Origin: Tetradesmus obliquus
Lineage: Eukaryota > Chlorophyta > Chlorophyceae > Sphaeropleales > Scenedesmaceae
NCBI GenBank assembly: GCA_030272155.1
Contig: CP126201.1
Location: 2,392,501 to 2,456,500 of the forward strand
Length of the DNA stretch: 64,000 bases
Reading direction: 5' to 3'
Of the stretch, positions 35,770 through 46,955 are shown piece after piece. How positions within the stretch are numbered: position 1 is the stretch's first letter; each line of letters opens with the position of its first letter. Position numbers and translations under genes: made by a program. The notes beneath the pieces are model-generated. The model had not been told where the DNA came from, made no database searches, and saw only the letters and a list, made by a program, of their open reading frames with translations.

Positions 35770-36361
35770 AGCAGCTCTGCAGCAGTGCTGGATGGATGTT
35801 CAGAGGGTTCTGCAGCAGTTGTAGAAGGGTTTTTTTATCTCCAATGAAGCGACTGTGTGTGCAAATGGTGCGCGCGAGGTGCGCGCAGGTTGCTGCTGAT
35901 ACACCTGCAAGCTGGCGTCAAATTTTGACTTGGTATTTGACTTTGAAGTCAAGTGCTGCAGCTGGCCCAGTGGGTGGTCAGGAGGTACCTGCTTCACTAT
36001 GACGCCAGCTTGCACCTGGTTGCTGCAGGAGTTGTGGAGGCAGAGCTAATGAAGTGCTGGGTGTACACTGTGCATGCTGGTGTCGCACACGCACTGCTGT
36101 CGCTGCTGGTGGTGGCGCACACGCACTGCTGTCGCTGCTGGTGGTGGCGCACACACACTGCTGTTGGTAGCTGCAGCGGACAATGGCAGCGTGTGCGCCA
36201 CCAACAGCAGCCGCTGTGGTAGCTGCAGCGGACACGCTGCCAGTGCCCTGCTGCGTGGGCTGTGGTACGACATACCGGCGGTATGATGCCGCACAGGGCG
36301 CACCTGCTGAAGGGTTTTGGAGGGCTCCAATGTTGGCGGAACACATGTTGCTGCTGGGTTC
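35770..36361 (+). other. KIN17 3' flank and possible alpha-kinase 5' sequence
   Basis: Starts with KIN17 3'UTR and a copy of its exon end. Bases 35953-36070 read LAQWVVRRYLLHYDASLHLV and look coding, and 36230-36310 read VPCCVGCGTTYRRYDAAQGA, but neither could be joined in phase. A minisatellite of about 34 bp (GGTGGTGGCGCACACGCACT core), three units, lies at 36070-36170. Confidence 0.35.
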
Positions 36362-39215
36362 ATGTTGTTTGCCGGGCTGGTTAATCAGTTTGCTAACGAA
36401 ACAGATGCTGCTTGGCTATGCCTGGTTGTAAAATCACAGCACGAAGCACGCAGCGGAATGGAGACAGCACGGCATAATGTGTCGAGCAGGGCAACATTCA
36501 CCAAATACGAACTAGACAATCCCTTCGATGAAAGACAGTTTAGATACGTGGCGAAGGGCGTGTACACCAACGGCCCAAGGGTGAGAAGCAGCACAGCCAA
36601 CTGCGAGCTCGCTCTTGAGCCAATGACAATCAGCACGACCATACCTCCTGTTGCCTACATCTGTCACTATACCATGCACAGCCAGCGTCTAAGGCCAGTC
36701 TGAGTTCATCTGGTCTTGCACTGGGCTCTGCTGTTGGGAAGTGCTGCTGTTCTGCCAGTGGTGCTGTTGATCAAAGCCAGGAGGATGAGCTGGGACTGTC
36801 TGCTGCTGTCTGCAGTGCAATCAGCCTTGTGTGTGCAAATGGTTCAAGACGGGAGCTGTGTATGAAGACACATACTTCGAGAAGGACCTCAAAGCAGTGG
36901 ACAAGGCTCAGGAGATCATAGACGCCTGGAACGCGCTGAACATCAGCAACACCATCCATCTCAACCGGCCAGAAGTTTGGGTGTTTGACCGCGACTCCAG
37001 GTGCAAAGATGATAATACCGTGGCCCATGCAACCCTTAGGGCAGCCAGCAGCCTAGTCACCCAGCAGCAGCAAGTGTCCAGTCAGCTGTGTGCTGTGTAC
37101 ATAGCTTGCTATACATAAGCCTGCTTTTTGAGATCTAAAACTGCATCGCTGCTTTATGTGCATGCTCGTCAAAGATTCTGCCCTGCTTGCACGCCCTCTC
37201 CGTCAACAAGCACCCAACAATGCGTGTGCGCGCTGTTGCTGCCGCTGTTAAACGTTAACGTTCACGCGGCGTTGTGCAGGCGTCCTGGCCAGAAGACGCT
37301 CACTGAGCCCTTCATCAATAATTACACCAAGTTCAACAGCAACTCAGGATGGGCCTGCAGCACTGATGGTTGGTGTGAAGTAAGTGATGTGGCAGCAGTA
37401 CCAAATCGTGCGCATTCCTAGGATGTTTGTGTCACAGCGGCGCCGCGCACCTCAGCACAGCAGCAGCACCACAGGTGGCTCTAGCGGCAGCGGCAGCAGG
37501 AACAGAATCCTATGTTCAATCAATCAATTACACGTTTTCCTAGCAAGAGGTGACCCAGAGCGGGGAACCACTCCCAAGACACCTTAGATGATTCCTAACC
37601 AGTGAGTGCTAACCCACAAGCCAGGGGCAGATATGGCCAAAACCTTGCACACAAAAGCACTTGCTTGGCATGTCTCAATTGCTGATGGCCCTGAGCTGGA
37701 CCACTGCGTCAGTGCACTCCCGTGTTAATACAGTAAAACCTTGAAGTCGAGCCACTTCTCCCATCACAGGTCAGGCTTCAACTGTACTGCACTGCATCTG
37801 CGGCTGTACTGCACTGCTGCAATACATTCACACTGCCCCTGACCACCGCTCCACCTCTCATCATCACGCTGCACTGCTGTGGCACCTCCCCATTGCCCTT
37901 GTTACGGTGCACAACCGCAGGTGATGCAGGTGCTCAGCCACTTCTCCTACCACCGCTCAACCCCTGAAATCATGTCCATTCACTGCTGCTGTATTGCACT
38001 GCCGCCAGACACCCTCACTGCTCCTGTTATCGCGCTTTGCGCAACTGCAAGTGATGCAGGCGATGCAGGCGATGCAGGCGCTGAGCCACTTCTCCTACCA
38101 CCGCTGAACCTCTCACAGTGTGTCCCATTTACTGTCGCTGTCCCACACTGGCACATCACACCTCACTGCTCCTGTTATTGTGCTTGGCGCAACCGCAGGT
38201 GATGCAGGCGATGCAGGTGATGCAGGTGATGCAGGTGATGCAGGCGATGCAGGTGATGCAGGTGATGCAGGCGCTGAGCCACTTCTCCTACCACCGCTCG
38301 GGCGGGCAGCTGGTGCTGTGTGACCTGCAGGGAGGCATGCTGTCACGGGGCAGGGGCGCAGTGCTCACAGGTAGGCCGCGGCGGCATGAACGGCAGTTGC
38401 TGTTGTCGTAATTGCAGAGCTACACGCCTGTGTTGTGTGTGCATGCAGCGGCTGCTGTGGCGAGCTGCCGTTCTGCTGCTGGCTTTCTGGCGAGAGGGGC
38501 ACATGCATCCTTCGGTGCGTATGTGGTTACATTGTCACCATCACCTGCTGCCCGCACTGCCTGCTCTACCGCCAACAACCAAAACAGACCCAGTCATCAT
38601 GTCCCGAAGCCGAAGCAACGGAGTGACGGATCTCGGCTCAGACGGCATCAGCACCTTCTTTTTCATTACAGTTTCTGATGCTGCTGCTACTGACGCTGCC
38701 ATTGCCCCTGCTGCCCACATTTGTTTCCTGTCTGATTGCTGCCAACCCACCACATCCAGTCATCATGTCCCGCAGCCGCAGCTACGGCGTGACAGACCTA
38801 GGCCCAGAGTCTGGACCCCAGACAGCATCAGCACCTTCTGTGCACCTCCAGTTGCTGCTGCTGCTGCTGACACTGCCGCTTGTTCCTGTACCTTGCCTGC
38901 CCCACTTCTGCCAACAAAACAGATCCAGTCATCATGTCCCGCAGCCGCAGCTACGGAGTGACAGATCTCGGCCCAGACGGCATCAGCACCTTCTTTGCCC
39001 GGCACAGCTGCAGCCGCTACTGCCAAGCCCACTGGACGCAGCCCCGCAACACAGCAGTGCACTACCAGCTGTCATCCTGCACAACCATGGAAATGGGCAC
39101 TGAGCGGCACTTGAACGGGGGCGGCGGGCAGCGCTGCTGCTATGGGGATGCCATTTATGAGGATGACGAGGAGGATCACTACAACAGTGATACTAGTGAC
39201 GGCCGGAGCTGGTGA
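36362..39215 (+). CDS. alpha-kinase (MHCK/EF2-kinase type) domain protein
   Basis: Exons 36362-36580, 36816-37000, 37280-37379, 38199-38370, 38923-39215 (stop TGA) join to 322 residues. The whole alpha-kinase domain is present: QFRYVAKGVYTNGPR, the Lys-bearing VCKWFKTGAVYEDTYF, IIDAWNALNIS, KTLTEPFINNYTKFNSNSGW, ALSHFSYHRSGGQLVLCDLQ, DPVIMSRSRSYGVTDLGPDG, and the zinc-site ISTFFARHSCSRYCQAHW. These atypical Ser/Thr kinases phosphorylate residues in helices; the substrate cannot be told. The start is uncertain: ATG 36362 is the first in-frame ATG, and upstream exons may exist. Two oddities: an 8-fold VMQ/AMQ repeat at the exon 4 acceptor inside the catalytic domain, and a minisatellite that begins in the last codons. 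Exons 4 and 5 have upstream partial copies. Confidence 0.88.
37910..38198 (+). repeat. 5'-partial copies of alpha-kinase exon 4
   Basis: Two copies (from about 37920 and 38048) give VMQVLSHFSYHRS and (V/A)MQ x3 plus ALSHFSYHR before turning into intron. The number of 9-bp GYGATGCAG units grows along the array: 1, 3, then 8 in the real exon. Confidence 0.85.
38199..38270 (+). repeat. 9-bp (GTGATGCAG)8 array at a splice acceptor
   Basis: Eight in-frame units coding V/A-M-Q directly follow the acceptor CAG. Every unit itself ends in CAG, so each can act as an in-frame alternative acceptor. Confidence 0.9.
38575..38922 (+). repeat. 5'-partial copies of alpha-kinase exon 5, two
   Basis: Copies at about 38588 and 38757 cover DPVIMSRSRS(N/Y)GVTDLG, diverge around the ISTF motif and lack the zinc-binding His/Cys residues. 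The real exon starts at 38923; steps are about 168 bp. Confidence 0.85.
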
Positions 39216-39445
39216 CGCAGTGACTCTGGTGACGGCTGGTAACGCAGTGACTCTAGTGACGGCTGGTGACGCAGCGACTCTAGTGACGGCTGGTGACGCA
39301 GCGACTCTAGTGATGGCTGGTGACGCAGTGCCTCTAGTGACGGCTGGTGACGCAGTGACTCTAGTGACGGCTGGTGACGCAGCGACTCTAGTGACGGCTG
39401 GTGACGCAGCGACTCTAGTGATGGCTGGTGACGCAGCGACTGGTG
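39180..39445 (+). repeat. 27-bp minisatellite over the alpha-kinase stop codon
   Basis: About nine units of ACTCTAGTGACGGCTGGTGA-like sequence plus CGCAGCG. The first unit overlaps the last codons (SDTSDGRSW and stop). In the kinase frame every further unit repeats SD(S)SDGW followed by a stop; the other frames stay open. Confidence 0.9.
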
Positions 39446-41245
39446 ACTTGATCGTCCGTCGTACATATGTATGTACAGGGAGAGGGGGCCGAGGATTACT
39501 ATGGCAGCAGTGACTGAAATGGAGGCTGGTGGCGCATCAGTCGGCAGTTGAGTACGAGGGTTGTTGTTACAGCAGTGACTGTAGTGACAGGGGCGCTACG
39601 GCTGGTTACTTCAGCATGACTTTATTATCAGTTGGTGACGCATGTGGCTGCTGCAGTTGATCAACCTCATGAGGTTGAACGGATGCATGGCTGATGACAA
39701 CACGCAGCGCGGGGGGTTCTGCACTTTGCAGCGGCGACTGTGCAAACCTTGGTGGGTTGGTGGGTTCATGTCAGCAGGCAACTTTGTCAAAGCAGGACTG
39801 GGTGACGGCCGTGAGAATCGTGTGTGTGTCACTTTCATGTCTCCACCTAGCTGGCAACGAACTGTTGCGGCCAAAAGGGTTATTTAGGGACACGCATGGC
39901 GTCATTCTGAGTTTGGTGATGCCAGCTTGTAACGACTGTTCTTGTTTTACTGGCTTTACTCGACTGAATTCCATGACATGTTAAGCAGCAGCAGCAGCCT
40001 GAAGTGCTCTGCCAGCACAGTGCTTTGATGCTCAACCGTACGATGTAGCACGTGAACGTATGTTGTGTGCAGCCTGATGTCCTGACGTACTCAGGCACTC
40101 ATGCGGCACACGAGCCCAGCAAGCTGATACGGTGATGCACTGCAGGTGATCATCAGGCAGGTGATCATCATCAATACCAATTTCAGCCATAGCAACAACG
40201 CCGCCATGCAGGTGGTCGGATGCCCACAGTGCCGTTGCTGTTTGGACAACTGTCATCACCCGCGTAAGCCTCACTCATGCAGTTGCCTGTCAGTCCCAGG
40301 CACAGGCAGTTCAGCCAGAAAGCAACCCAGGATTTTGAGCGTAAGATCGACAGTGCACAACCACACACACCAGCAAAAGAAACGTAAGACCAAGCCTGAC
40401 ACAATGGGGATCTTCCTTCTTACTCATCAGCGACTCACAATTGTGTCTCGGCAAGAATACAAAGAACACAAAGATTTCCGCCGGCAGCGGCAGGCATGGA
40501 GCAGGGCATGTGTCGCTGCACGGTGCGGCGTAATTCACAGTATAAGGGCTGGGAAGCCCAACAAGACAGTGACAGCATGTACACAGCAGAAGGTGAGCGG
40601 TCCGCCACATGGCAATGATGCAGTAATGCACTGCTGCAGCCCCATCCTCAGAACAAGCAAGGCACAGCGCAGCAGGCGCAGATGCAGTGTGTCGACAAGA
40701 CAGTCCAGTGCATCACCTGCTGTGTCACTTTCTCGGCAGTGTATCCCATTTCCGCATGACAGCGCCTCCAAGTCAGACCACCCAGTATGCATAATCACCT
40801 CAAGCCACAGCCGTTTTGCTTCATCGCGATCAGATCACCAATCAACCCATAGAAATAACGCCATTGACCGCCGCGACTTGCATCAGGCAGCATTTGGGGC
40901 AAGCATCGTGCTGCTCAGACAGCTTCACCAACACCGGGCGGTGTCAACTTACGTATACTCAACGTCATTCATGATCCCAGCATGCGATTGTTGGAAATAT
41001 CTCCTGCAAGCCATGTTTTCTGGCCACGCTGCAAACATACACCTGCGCATGAAGTGGCCCCGGCAATGTTGGCCACATCACCACAACGCAACATGATGCG
41101 CGCAGCTCAGAGGAATAAGGTTGTGCACGGCTGCAGCATCAGCTCTACAGGCGCTGCGCACCCCTGGCTGCTACCCCGTGCGTCCTTCTAGTGCGCTTCC
41201 CTTTCTGTCAGGCGTCGCTGGTGCAGTCGCCACATCCACACTGGG
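39446..41245. other. intergenic; one long orphan open frame
   Basis: Lies between convergent genes. Bases 40146-41096 are open for 316 codons on the plus strand without long trinucleotide runs; the product (Cys/His/Ser/Arg-rich) resembles nothing I know and no start context or splice site supports it. No other feature seen. Confidence 0.3.
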
Positions 41246-41949
41246 CTAAGGGGCTTTCTGTGCCGCAACAGGCTTGGTCGGCTTGCCAGCGGGTGCCGGC
41301 CGCGGCACTGGCGCTGGCGCAGTGTTGACCGTGGCAGCTGCCACAGGGGCCGCCTTCTTTCCCCCGCTCCCCATCGCAGCAGGTGTCAGCTTGGCCTGAG
41401 GAGCAGGGTTCGTCACTGGCGTGCCAGTCTTGGCCCAGGCACCAGGGGCCACGGCAAGGGGTGCATACTCCTTGCTCTTGCCCTTTCCCTTACTTTTCCC
41501 TTTGACCTTGAGCTGCATGCTGAGCTTCCTGAGCTGCTGTGGCTCCAAGGCGTCAGGCGCTGCACCTGCACGAACACAGGCACACAAGAGTCAGCAGGCA
41601 GTGAACTGTATTGCACGATGGCATGCGCATCACAGCAGTGGCAGCAGCAGCAGTAGCAGGAGCAGAAGCAGGCAGTGGCATGCACAGGACTGGACAGTAG
41701 CCCTCGTAGCAGGAACAAGGTTAGCTATCTCTGTTTGCGTGCATTCGTACGAATTTCTTCTGCCAACACGTAATGGCTAGGCGCTAGTTGGCCTTGGCTT
41801 GGTTTATATCGGGCCTGGTGACAAGGGTCAAACGCCACACTCTGCCTCGTGTAAAGCAGTATCAAGCCACATGAACGCTTACCTGCATGGTTCAGGCACT
41901 CTGCGGCCACCAGCAGCACCAAGCAAACGAGGAGGGTCACCCGTGCCAT
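41246..41949 (-). CDS. small secreted Lys/Pro/Ala-rich protein
   Basis: Two exons, 41949-41883 and 41565-41246 (stop TAG), phase 1, 128 residues. Residues 1-17 (MARVTLLVCLVLLVAAE) form a clear signal peptide. The mature part starts with a short helix (PDALEPQQLRKLSMQLKV), then a basic cluster (KGKSKGKGKSKEY) and an Ala/Pro/Lys-rich tail to the C-terminus. It has no membrane anchor and only one Cys after the signal core. An extracellular or cell-wall-associated basic protein is plausible; I recognise no family. The donor GTAAGC and the acceptor after GTTCGTGCAG are good. Confidence 0.7.
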
Positions 41950-43084
41950 CGTGGATGGACTGTCCAGCTCCTAGCTGATTAACTCTCTGCGTGTAATTTG
42001 CTTGTGTATAAACTCCGTTAGCTTGCTTACTTGTTGGTATCGTTGCAAGGCATGTCCGACCCAACACGTGCTGGTCTAGGGCAAAAAACAGGTGTTAGCA
42101 CCTTGCACCTAAAGACAGTGCTGCCGCGTCAACCATAATCAACCATGTTGCGATATTACTTCATTGTATCGTGCACGACCTGTCAGGCCCAAGCACGTTC
42201 TGGTCTTGGGCGGAAAGGTTGGTGAGGAAGATTCTGCATGGACTGGCAACGCCGCATCACTGCCTACCAGCTGCAATCTGCCTGAACTGCTTCATTTCGG
42301 AACCCGCAGCTCGGAAGCTGCACGATGACCGTGCCGAGCAACACAACCATAGCATCCTTTGGCAGGACCCCACATGTACAGCTATGTTGCGTTGGACGAT
42401 CACACCCCTCTCCCCGGGGTTAGCACCAGGCCCAGCATGGTACACAGCAAGACACAGCTGCTTGCATCTGCTGTACCAGTTACCAGCAACCAAAGTAGGA
42501 CCACAGGCCCACCCACTAAGGAGCCAGACAAGGCTCATGGGGTCACATGCTAAGAACCCGGTTCTTGCAGAGTCTGCAAATCGCTGTTAACAGCAAGACA
42601 CATCCCAGTGCAGGCTCTGCTGCCCAACAGACTAGGAGCAGGCTGCTGAACAACAGCCTGTTGTTGAGCAGCAGCCATGCTACACGTAATTCGTGCAGCA
42701 TCATGCACAGCTGACCTGCGCCAACCGCGCCACACTCCCACTGCGCCCTGTCGCCTTGTAAAACGACGATTTAAACAGATCTTCAACTCCAAAGTACCAG
42801 GTAGTTGTGCCTTTGCTGCGCTGATGCAGCGCAGCTCTGCATGTGCTGTTATGGCCATTGTATCCGACATCCCAGATGACCGCAGGTGTAGCACTACATG
42901 CTGCCGCCAGCCAGTCATGCTCAGCTGGTATTGTTGATACTGGCATGGCCCATGTGGCAGCTGCAAGCTGCAGTTGCACCCACCAGCCATCCACAGCTGC
43001 TGCATCCCTGACTCGCTGCTGCAGCAACCCTCTGCCAAGCGCCACCAGCTGCGTGCACACGTCCATAACACAGCAGCGCAGGCA
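41950..43084. other. intergenic, no supported gene
   Basis: Holds the upstream region of the secreted-protein gene and, further right, the distal 3' flank of SPC25. Minus-strand bases 42550-43182 are open but Cys/Trp/Gln-rich and featureless. Confidence 0.35.
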
Positions 43085-43738
43085 TCACTGCCCAGCTGCT
43101 GCAATCTGCCTGAAAAGCTGCCGCATGGCGCGTACAAAGCCGCCGAAGTCACGCTGCTGCAGTTTCCCTGTACTGCTGCCACATCCTGCGCACAAAGCCG
43201 CCGACGTCATGCCTTCGCTGGCACGGCAGCGCCGCCACCAGCTGCTGCAAAGCATCCATAAATGGTGCGACCTGGCGCTGCAAAACGCCCTACCACGCAC
43301 CATCTGCTGCACGCGCATCACTGCCCTGCTGCTGCCATCTGCCTGAGATGCTGCCGCATGGCGCGCACAAAGCCGCCAACGTCATGCCTTCGCTGCTGCA
43401 GCAGCGCCGCCTCCAGCTGCTGACGGCATCACTGCCCACCAGCTGCAATTTGCCTGAACTGCTGCCGCATGATGCGCACAAAGCCTCCAAAGTCACGCTG
43501 CAGCCGCGCTGGCTCCAGCTGCTGGCGGCATCACTGCCATGCTGCTGTGATCTGCTTGAACTGCTGCCGCATGGCGCAAAGCCTCCAACGTCACGCTGCA
43601 GCAGCGTCACCTCCAGCTGCTCGCGCATCACTGCCCTGCTGCTGCAATCTGCTGAACTGCTGCCGCATGGCGAGCTCAAAGCCGCCAACGTCATGCCTGC
43701 GCTGCAGCAGCGCCGCATCCAGCACAGCTGTGCATGCA
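43085..43738 (-). repeat. 3'UTR copies of the SPC25 last exon, about six
   Basis: After the stop codon, copies of the last-exon end (LEAALLQR.DVGGFVRAMRQQ and FRQIAAAG) with the bases following the stop recur near 43670, 43570, 43470, 43355, 43190 and 43125, about 100-115 bp apart. Small indels break the frame between copies. Confidence 0.85.
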
Positions 43739-45919
43739 TCACTGCTCTGCTGCTGCAATCTGCCTGAACTGCTGCCGCATGGCGCGCACAAAGCCCCCAA
43801 AGTCGTGCCTCCGCAGCAACGCCGCCTCCAGCTGCTGGCGGCCCTCGACCTCCGGCTCGCAGCGCGTCACTGCGGCACAACGGCAGCAGCGCATACATGA
43901 GGGTCAGCAGCAGTGCCACAAGCGTGCCACTAGCTGTCTTGGAGGTCATGAGCAACACACGACGCATGAGTTCACAAGTAGTGCTGTGCAGCAACAGGTT
44001 CAATTGGCTCAGCAGCCACAACGCATGATATGGCGGGATTTGGGAGACATCTCAACAGGCTGAGAGCACACAACAAGTGCTGTGCAATGACACGGCTGCA
44101 CAAGCAGGCTGCGCCTCAATGGGTGATGCCGCAATGCTGGGCGGTTGCTGCCGTCGTTGCTCGCTGTCGGCTGCTGTTGCCTGCCAAACGGGCTGCTTGC
44201 TGTGTCACAAAATTAAAGTCAAGCCCAACCGCGCCCACCTGTGTAGCGGTTGTCGTCGCCCACCACTGTCACTGCAAAGCCAAAGGGCCGCTCTGGCTGC
44301 TGCGGGTCAATCTGGGTGAACTCCAGGTACAGCTCGCCTGCAGGCACCCAAACAAATTGCCCAGTGCAACAACAATTAGACATGTAGTCACCTACTTTGA
44401 AGACAAAAGCAGTGAAATGTGTCACAAGGTGAGTGCGCTTGCACAGTGAATGTGGTACGTGGGTCCACCTGAGTGAACTCCAGGTACAGCTCGCCTGCAG
44501 GTTTATGAAAAGAAGCAGCCAGATGCAGCACGCAGCAATGCAGAGACAGTCAGACAGAGGCAAATCAGTGCCATGTCAGCACAGCGAATGTTCAGCAGTA
44601 TGCTGCAGAACACCGCACTCAGCACAGCGTGCACACTGCACCATCATGCAGTGAGCAACAGACTGCAGATCGGTGGCCACACTGCAGGCGTCAGCTGCCG
44701 CTGCTGTCAGCGCTGCTGCTGCTGCTGCTTACTTTCTCCTGAGATGAGCCTCAGGCCCAGGCACTGCTGGTATGCGTTGTGCAGCTGGTCCAGGTGTGAC
44801 ACTGTGCGGCTGTGCTCCGCCTGCTTGCCAGCGACCTCTGCAGGCAAAACAAAACGCACAACAGGTTATGCATCACAACAGCTTCACATAGCACATGCAG
44901 GGCGACATCAATTGCACAAAACAGGAGTGTGTGTGTACACAAGTGAGGTTATGACAGCGATGTGCAGCGCATGCAGGGCACAGGCAGATGTGCCTGAGCT
45001 GGTGCTGTGGTGCTCAAACGCGCTTCGTGTAGTGCATGTGCAGCAGCAACAGCAGTGTATTGGGAGTGGTGCAAGCACAGGCTGTACAGTGAACAGGTGC
45101 GTGCGCTTGCTTGGTGCCTGCCGCATGCGCCTCTCTATGGCACCATGCAATTTTCACCTTCAACAGTGGCACATAGTGTGCGCATGTGTTGGCGACATAG
45201 CTGCATGTGAGGAGACACACTCAAACTGCACAGTACACGGCGCTAAGCAGCCGTACCTGCTGCAAGCTGCTGCACTGCATCTGCTTCTGAGTCCAGCTCC
45301 TGCTGCAGCTGCATCAGCCGCTTCTGCAGCAGCTGCTGCTCTGCAACCAGAGCATCTGCTCGCTCCTGCAGTTCCTGCTCGTGCTCTGTGTCCTGTGCCA
45401 TCTCTGCAGAAAAGCACACACACATTGCACGTGTTTCAGCTCACTGTGGCAGCTGCTGTGGTTTCCTTGTGTCGCAAGTCTACTGGACATTGAAAACAGA
45501 AATTGAAAACAGAAGCTCTACAAAGCGTGATGATGAGGGCATCTGACTCAGAAGCAGCATGAAACAAAGCAGCTGCAGCAAAAGGCTTCTGCACCACTCA
45601 CGTTGCCGCACTTGCGCTGCCTGCTTTTCGGCGTGTTGATATCGCTCCTTCAGCGCAGTGAGCTCCCCTGCAGGGCCAGAACAACAGTTAGGGCACTGCA
45701 TAGCCATGGTGCACTGCTGCACTGCTGCTGCAGCTGCAGGGTGCCCTTTAGGCGATGCCGGCAGCTGAGCAGCGCACCTTTGCCGGCCCGAAGCTTGCTA
45801 ATATGACTGGCATTGCACTCCTGTGCTCTTGTGAGGATACCAGCTGACCAGTGCTCAAACATGCCCCTGGTTCGTGTGAGCTCCTGCTCCAGCTCCTGAA
45901 GATTTATCGCGTTAGCCAT
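43739..45919 (-). CDS. SPC25: SPC25, NDC80-complex kinetochore subunit
   Basis: Six exons in phase: 45919-45778, 45667-45602, 45403-45257, 44837-44733, 44337-44239, 43869-43739 (stop TGA); 229 residues, normal for the family. Exons 1-4 are coiled coil (NLQELEQELTRTRGMFEHW; ELTALKERYQHAEKQAAQVR; ELQERADALVAEQQLLQKRL), as in SPC25, which pairs with SPC24. The globular C-terminal domain is diagnostic: CLGLRLISGESELYLEFTQI, DP...RPFGFAV, NRYTVTRCEPEVEG and LLRRHDFGGFVRAMRQQFRQ. In the NDC80 complex this end binds the inner kinetochore. It is divergent with the SET-domain gene, the starts being 382 bp apart. Exon 5 has an upstream 5'-partial copy at about 44466-44501, and the last exon has copies in the 3'UTR. 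Confidence 0.92.
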
Positions 45920-46301
45920 GATTACTAAAGTACTTATATCGATGCAGGGATCAAGTGTTTGAAGGGATCCGGTAATCGTGTGCAGAGTGGCAAAGCAGCA
46001 ACAACAATTTCGTGGATGTTTGGTCTGAGTCAAGGCAGCACGATGAACGGTAAGCTGGAGCAATAAGTGACAAGACTGTGGGCACGCAGCAACGGAAGAC
46101 GACTGGGAGAAATTTGAACAGGAGTGTCACTGTGTCACTACCAGGCTCCTCCCAAGAAACTGGTTTCATCAGCACTTCGCATGTAGTCCTTCAAAATATA
46201 AACAACCTATTTTTTTTGGTAGCTTGTCTTGCTGCACGTACATCACAGGACTGTCCCGCAGTCTCGTCCGAAACCCCGTGCCCTTGCCGTGCATTGCTGC
46301 A
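45920..46301. promoter_or_regulatory. divergent promoter SPC25 / SET-domain gene
   Basis: Only 382 bp separate the two opposite start codons, so the genes share a bidirectional promoter region. No core element was recognised. Confidence 0.5.
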
Positions 46302-46577
46302 ATGATGAGTTTATCTCAACATATGTGCTCCTCCCTACACAGACAGCAATGCCTGCTGCTGCCAGGCAGGAGCGGCAGCAGTACCAGCAGGAGCATCTGT
46401 GCTGCTGCCACCCTCAGGAAGATTGGCAACAACCCACAGCGCTCTTACGTCTTTGAACTAAACTTGCAGCGTCTGTGCACCAGTGACTTCACTCCAGACA
46501 GGCACATTGGCCCTGTGGAGGTCTCACCACCTCAGCCTGGTGAGCGCTTTCACTGCCAGGCTACAGCACACAGGCCT

Positions 46578-46622
<45 letters not shown>

Positions 46623-46920
46623 TCAGCACTGTCAGCACCGCTGTTTACCATCTCTTGCTGTCATCTCCTGCACCATTCCTGCCATGTTGTTCTTGCACCA
46701 GCCACTGCCGTGCAGCCTGCTAGCACTGGCCCGCCTGGATGCCAAACCACAGCACACTCCTCCCTGCTACTTCCTCTATGCTCCTGCAAGCACAGCACAC
46801 ACTAAACACTGGCTGCCACCTTGCTGTTGTTGCTGCTGCTGCTGCTGCAGGGCGTGGGCGTGGTGTAGTGGCCAGGGAGGACCTGCAGCCAGGCAGCCTG
46901 CTGTTTGTCAGTGAGCTGAA

Positions 46921-46955
<35 letters not shown>

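Noticed and set aside
39179..39466. Repetitive SLESLRHQP protein on the minus strand
   Set aside because: It is the reverse reading of the 27-bp minisatellite; absence of stops is a by-product of the unit length being a multiple of three.
46578..46620. PolyQ/polyA coding tract after SET exon 1
   Set aside because: The GTGAGC donor at 46540 and the phase match to the SET exon at 46961 place this run in the intron.
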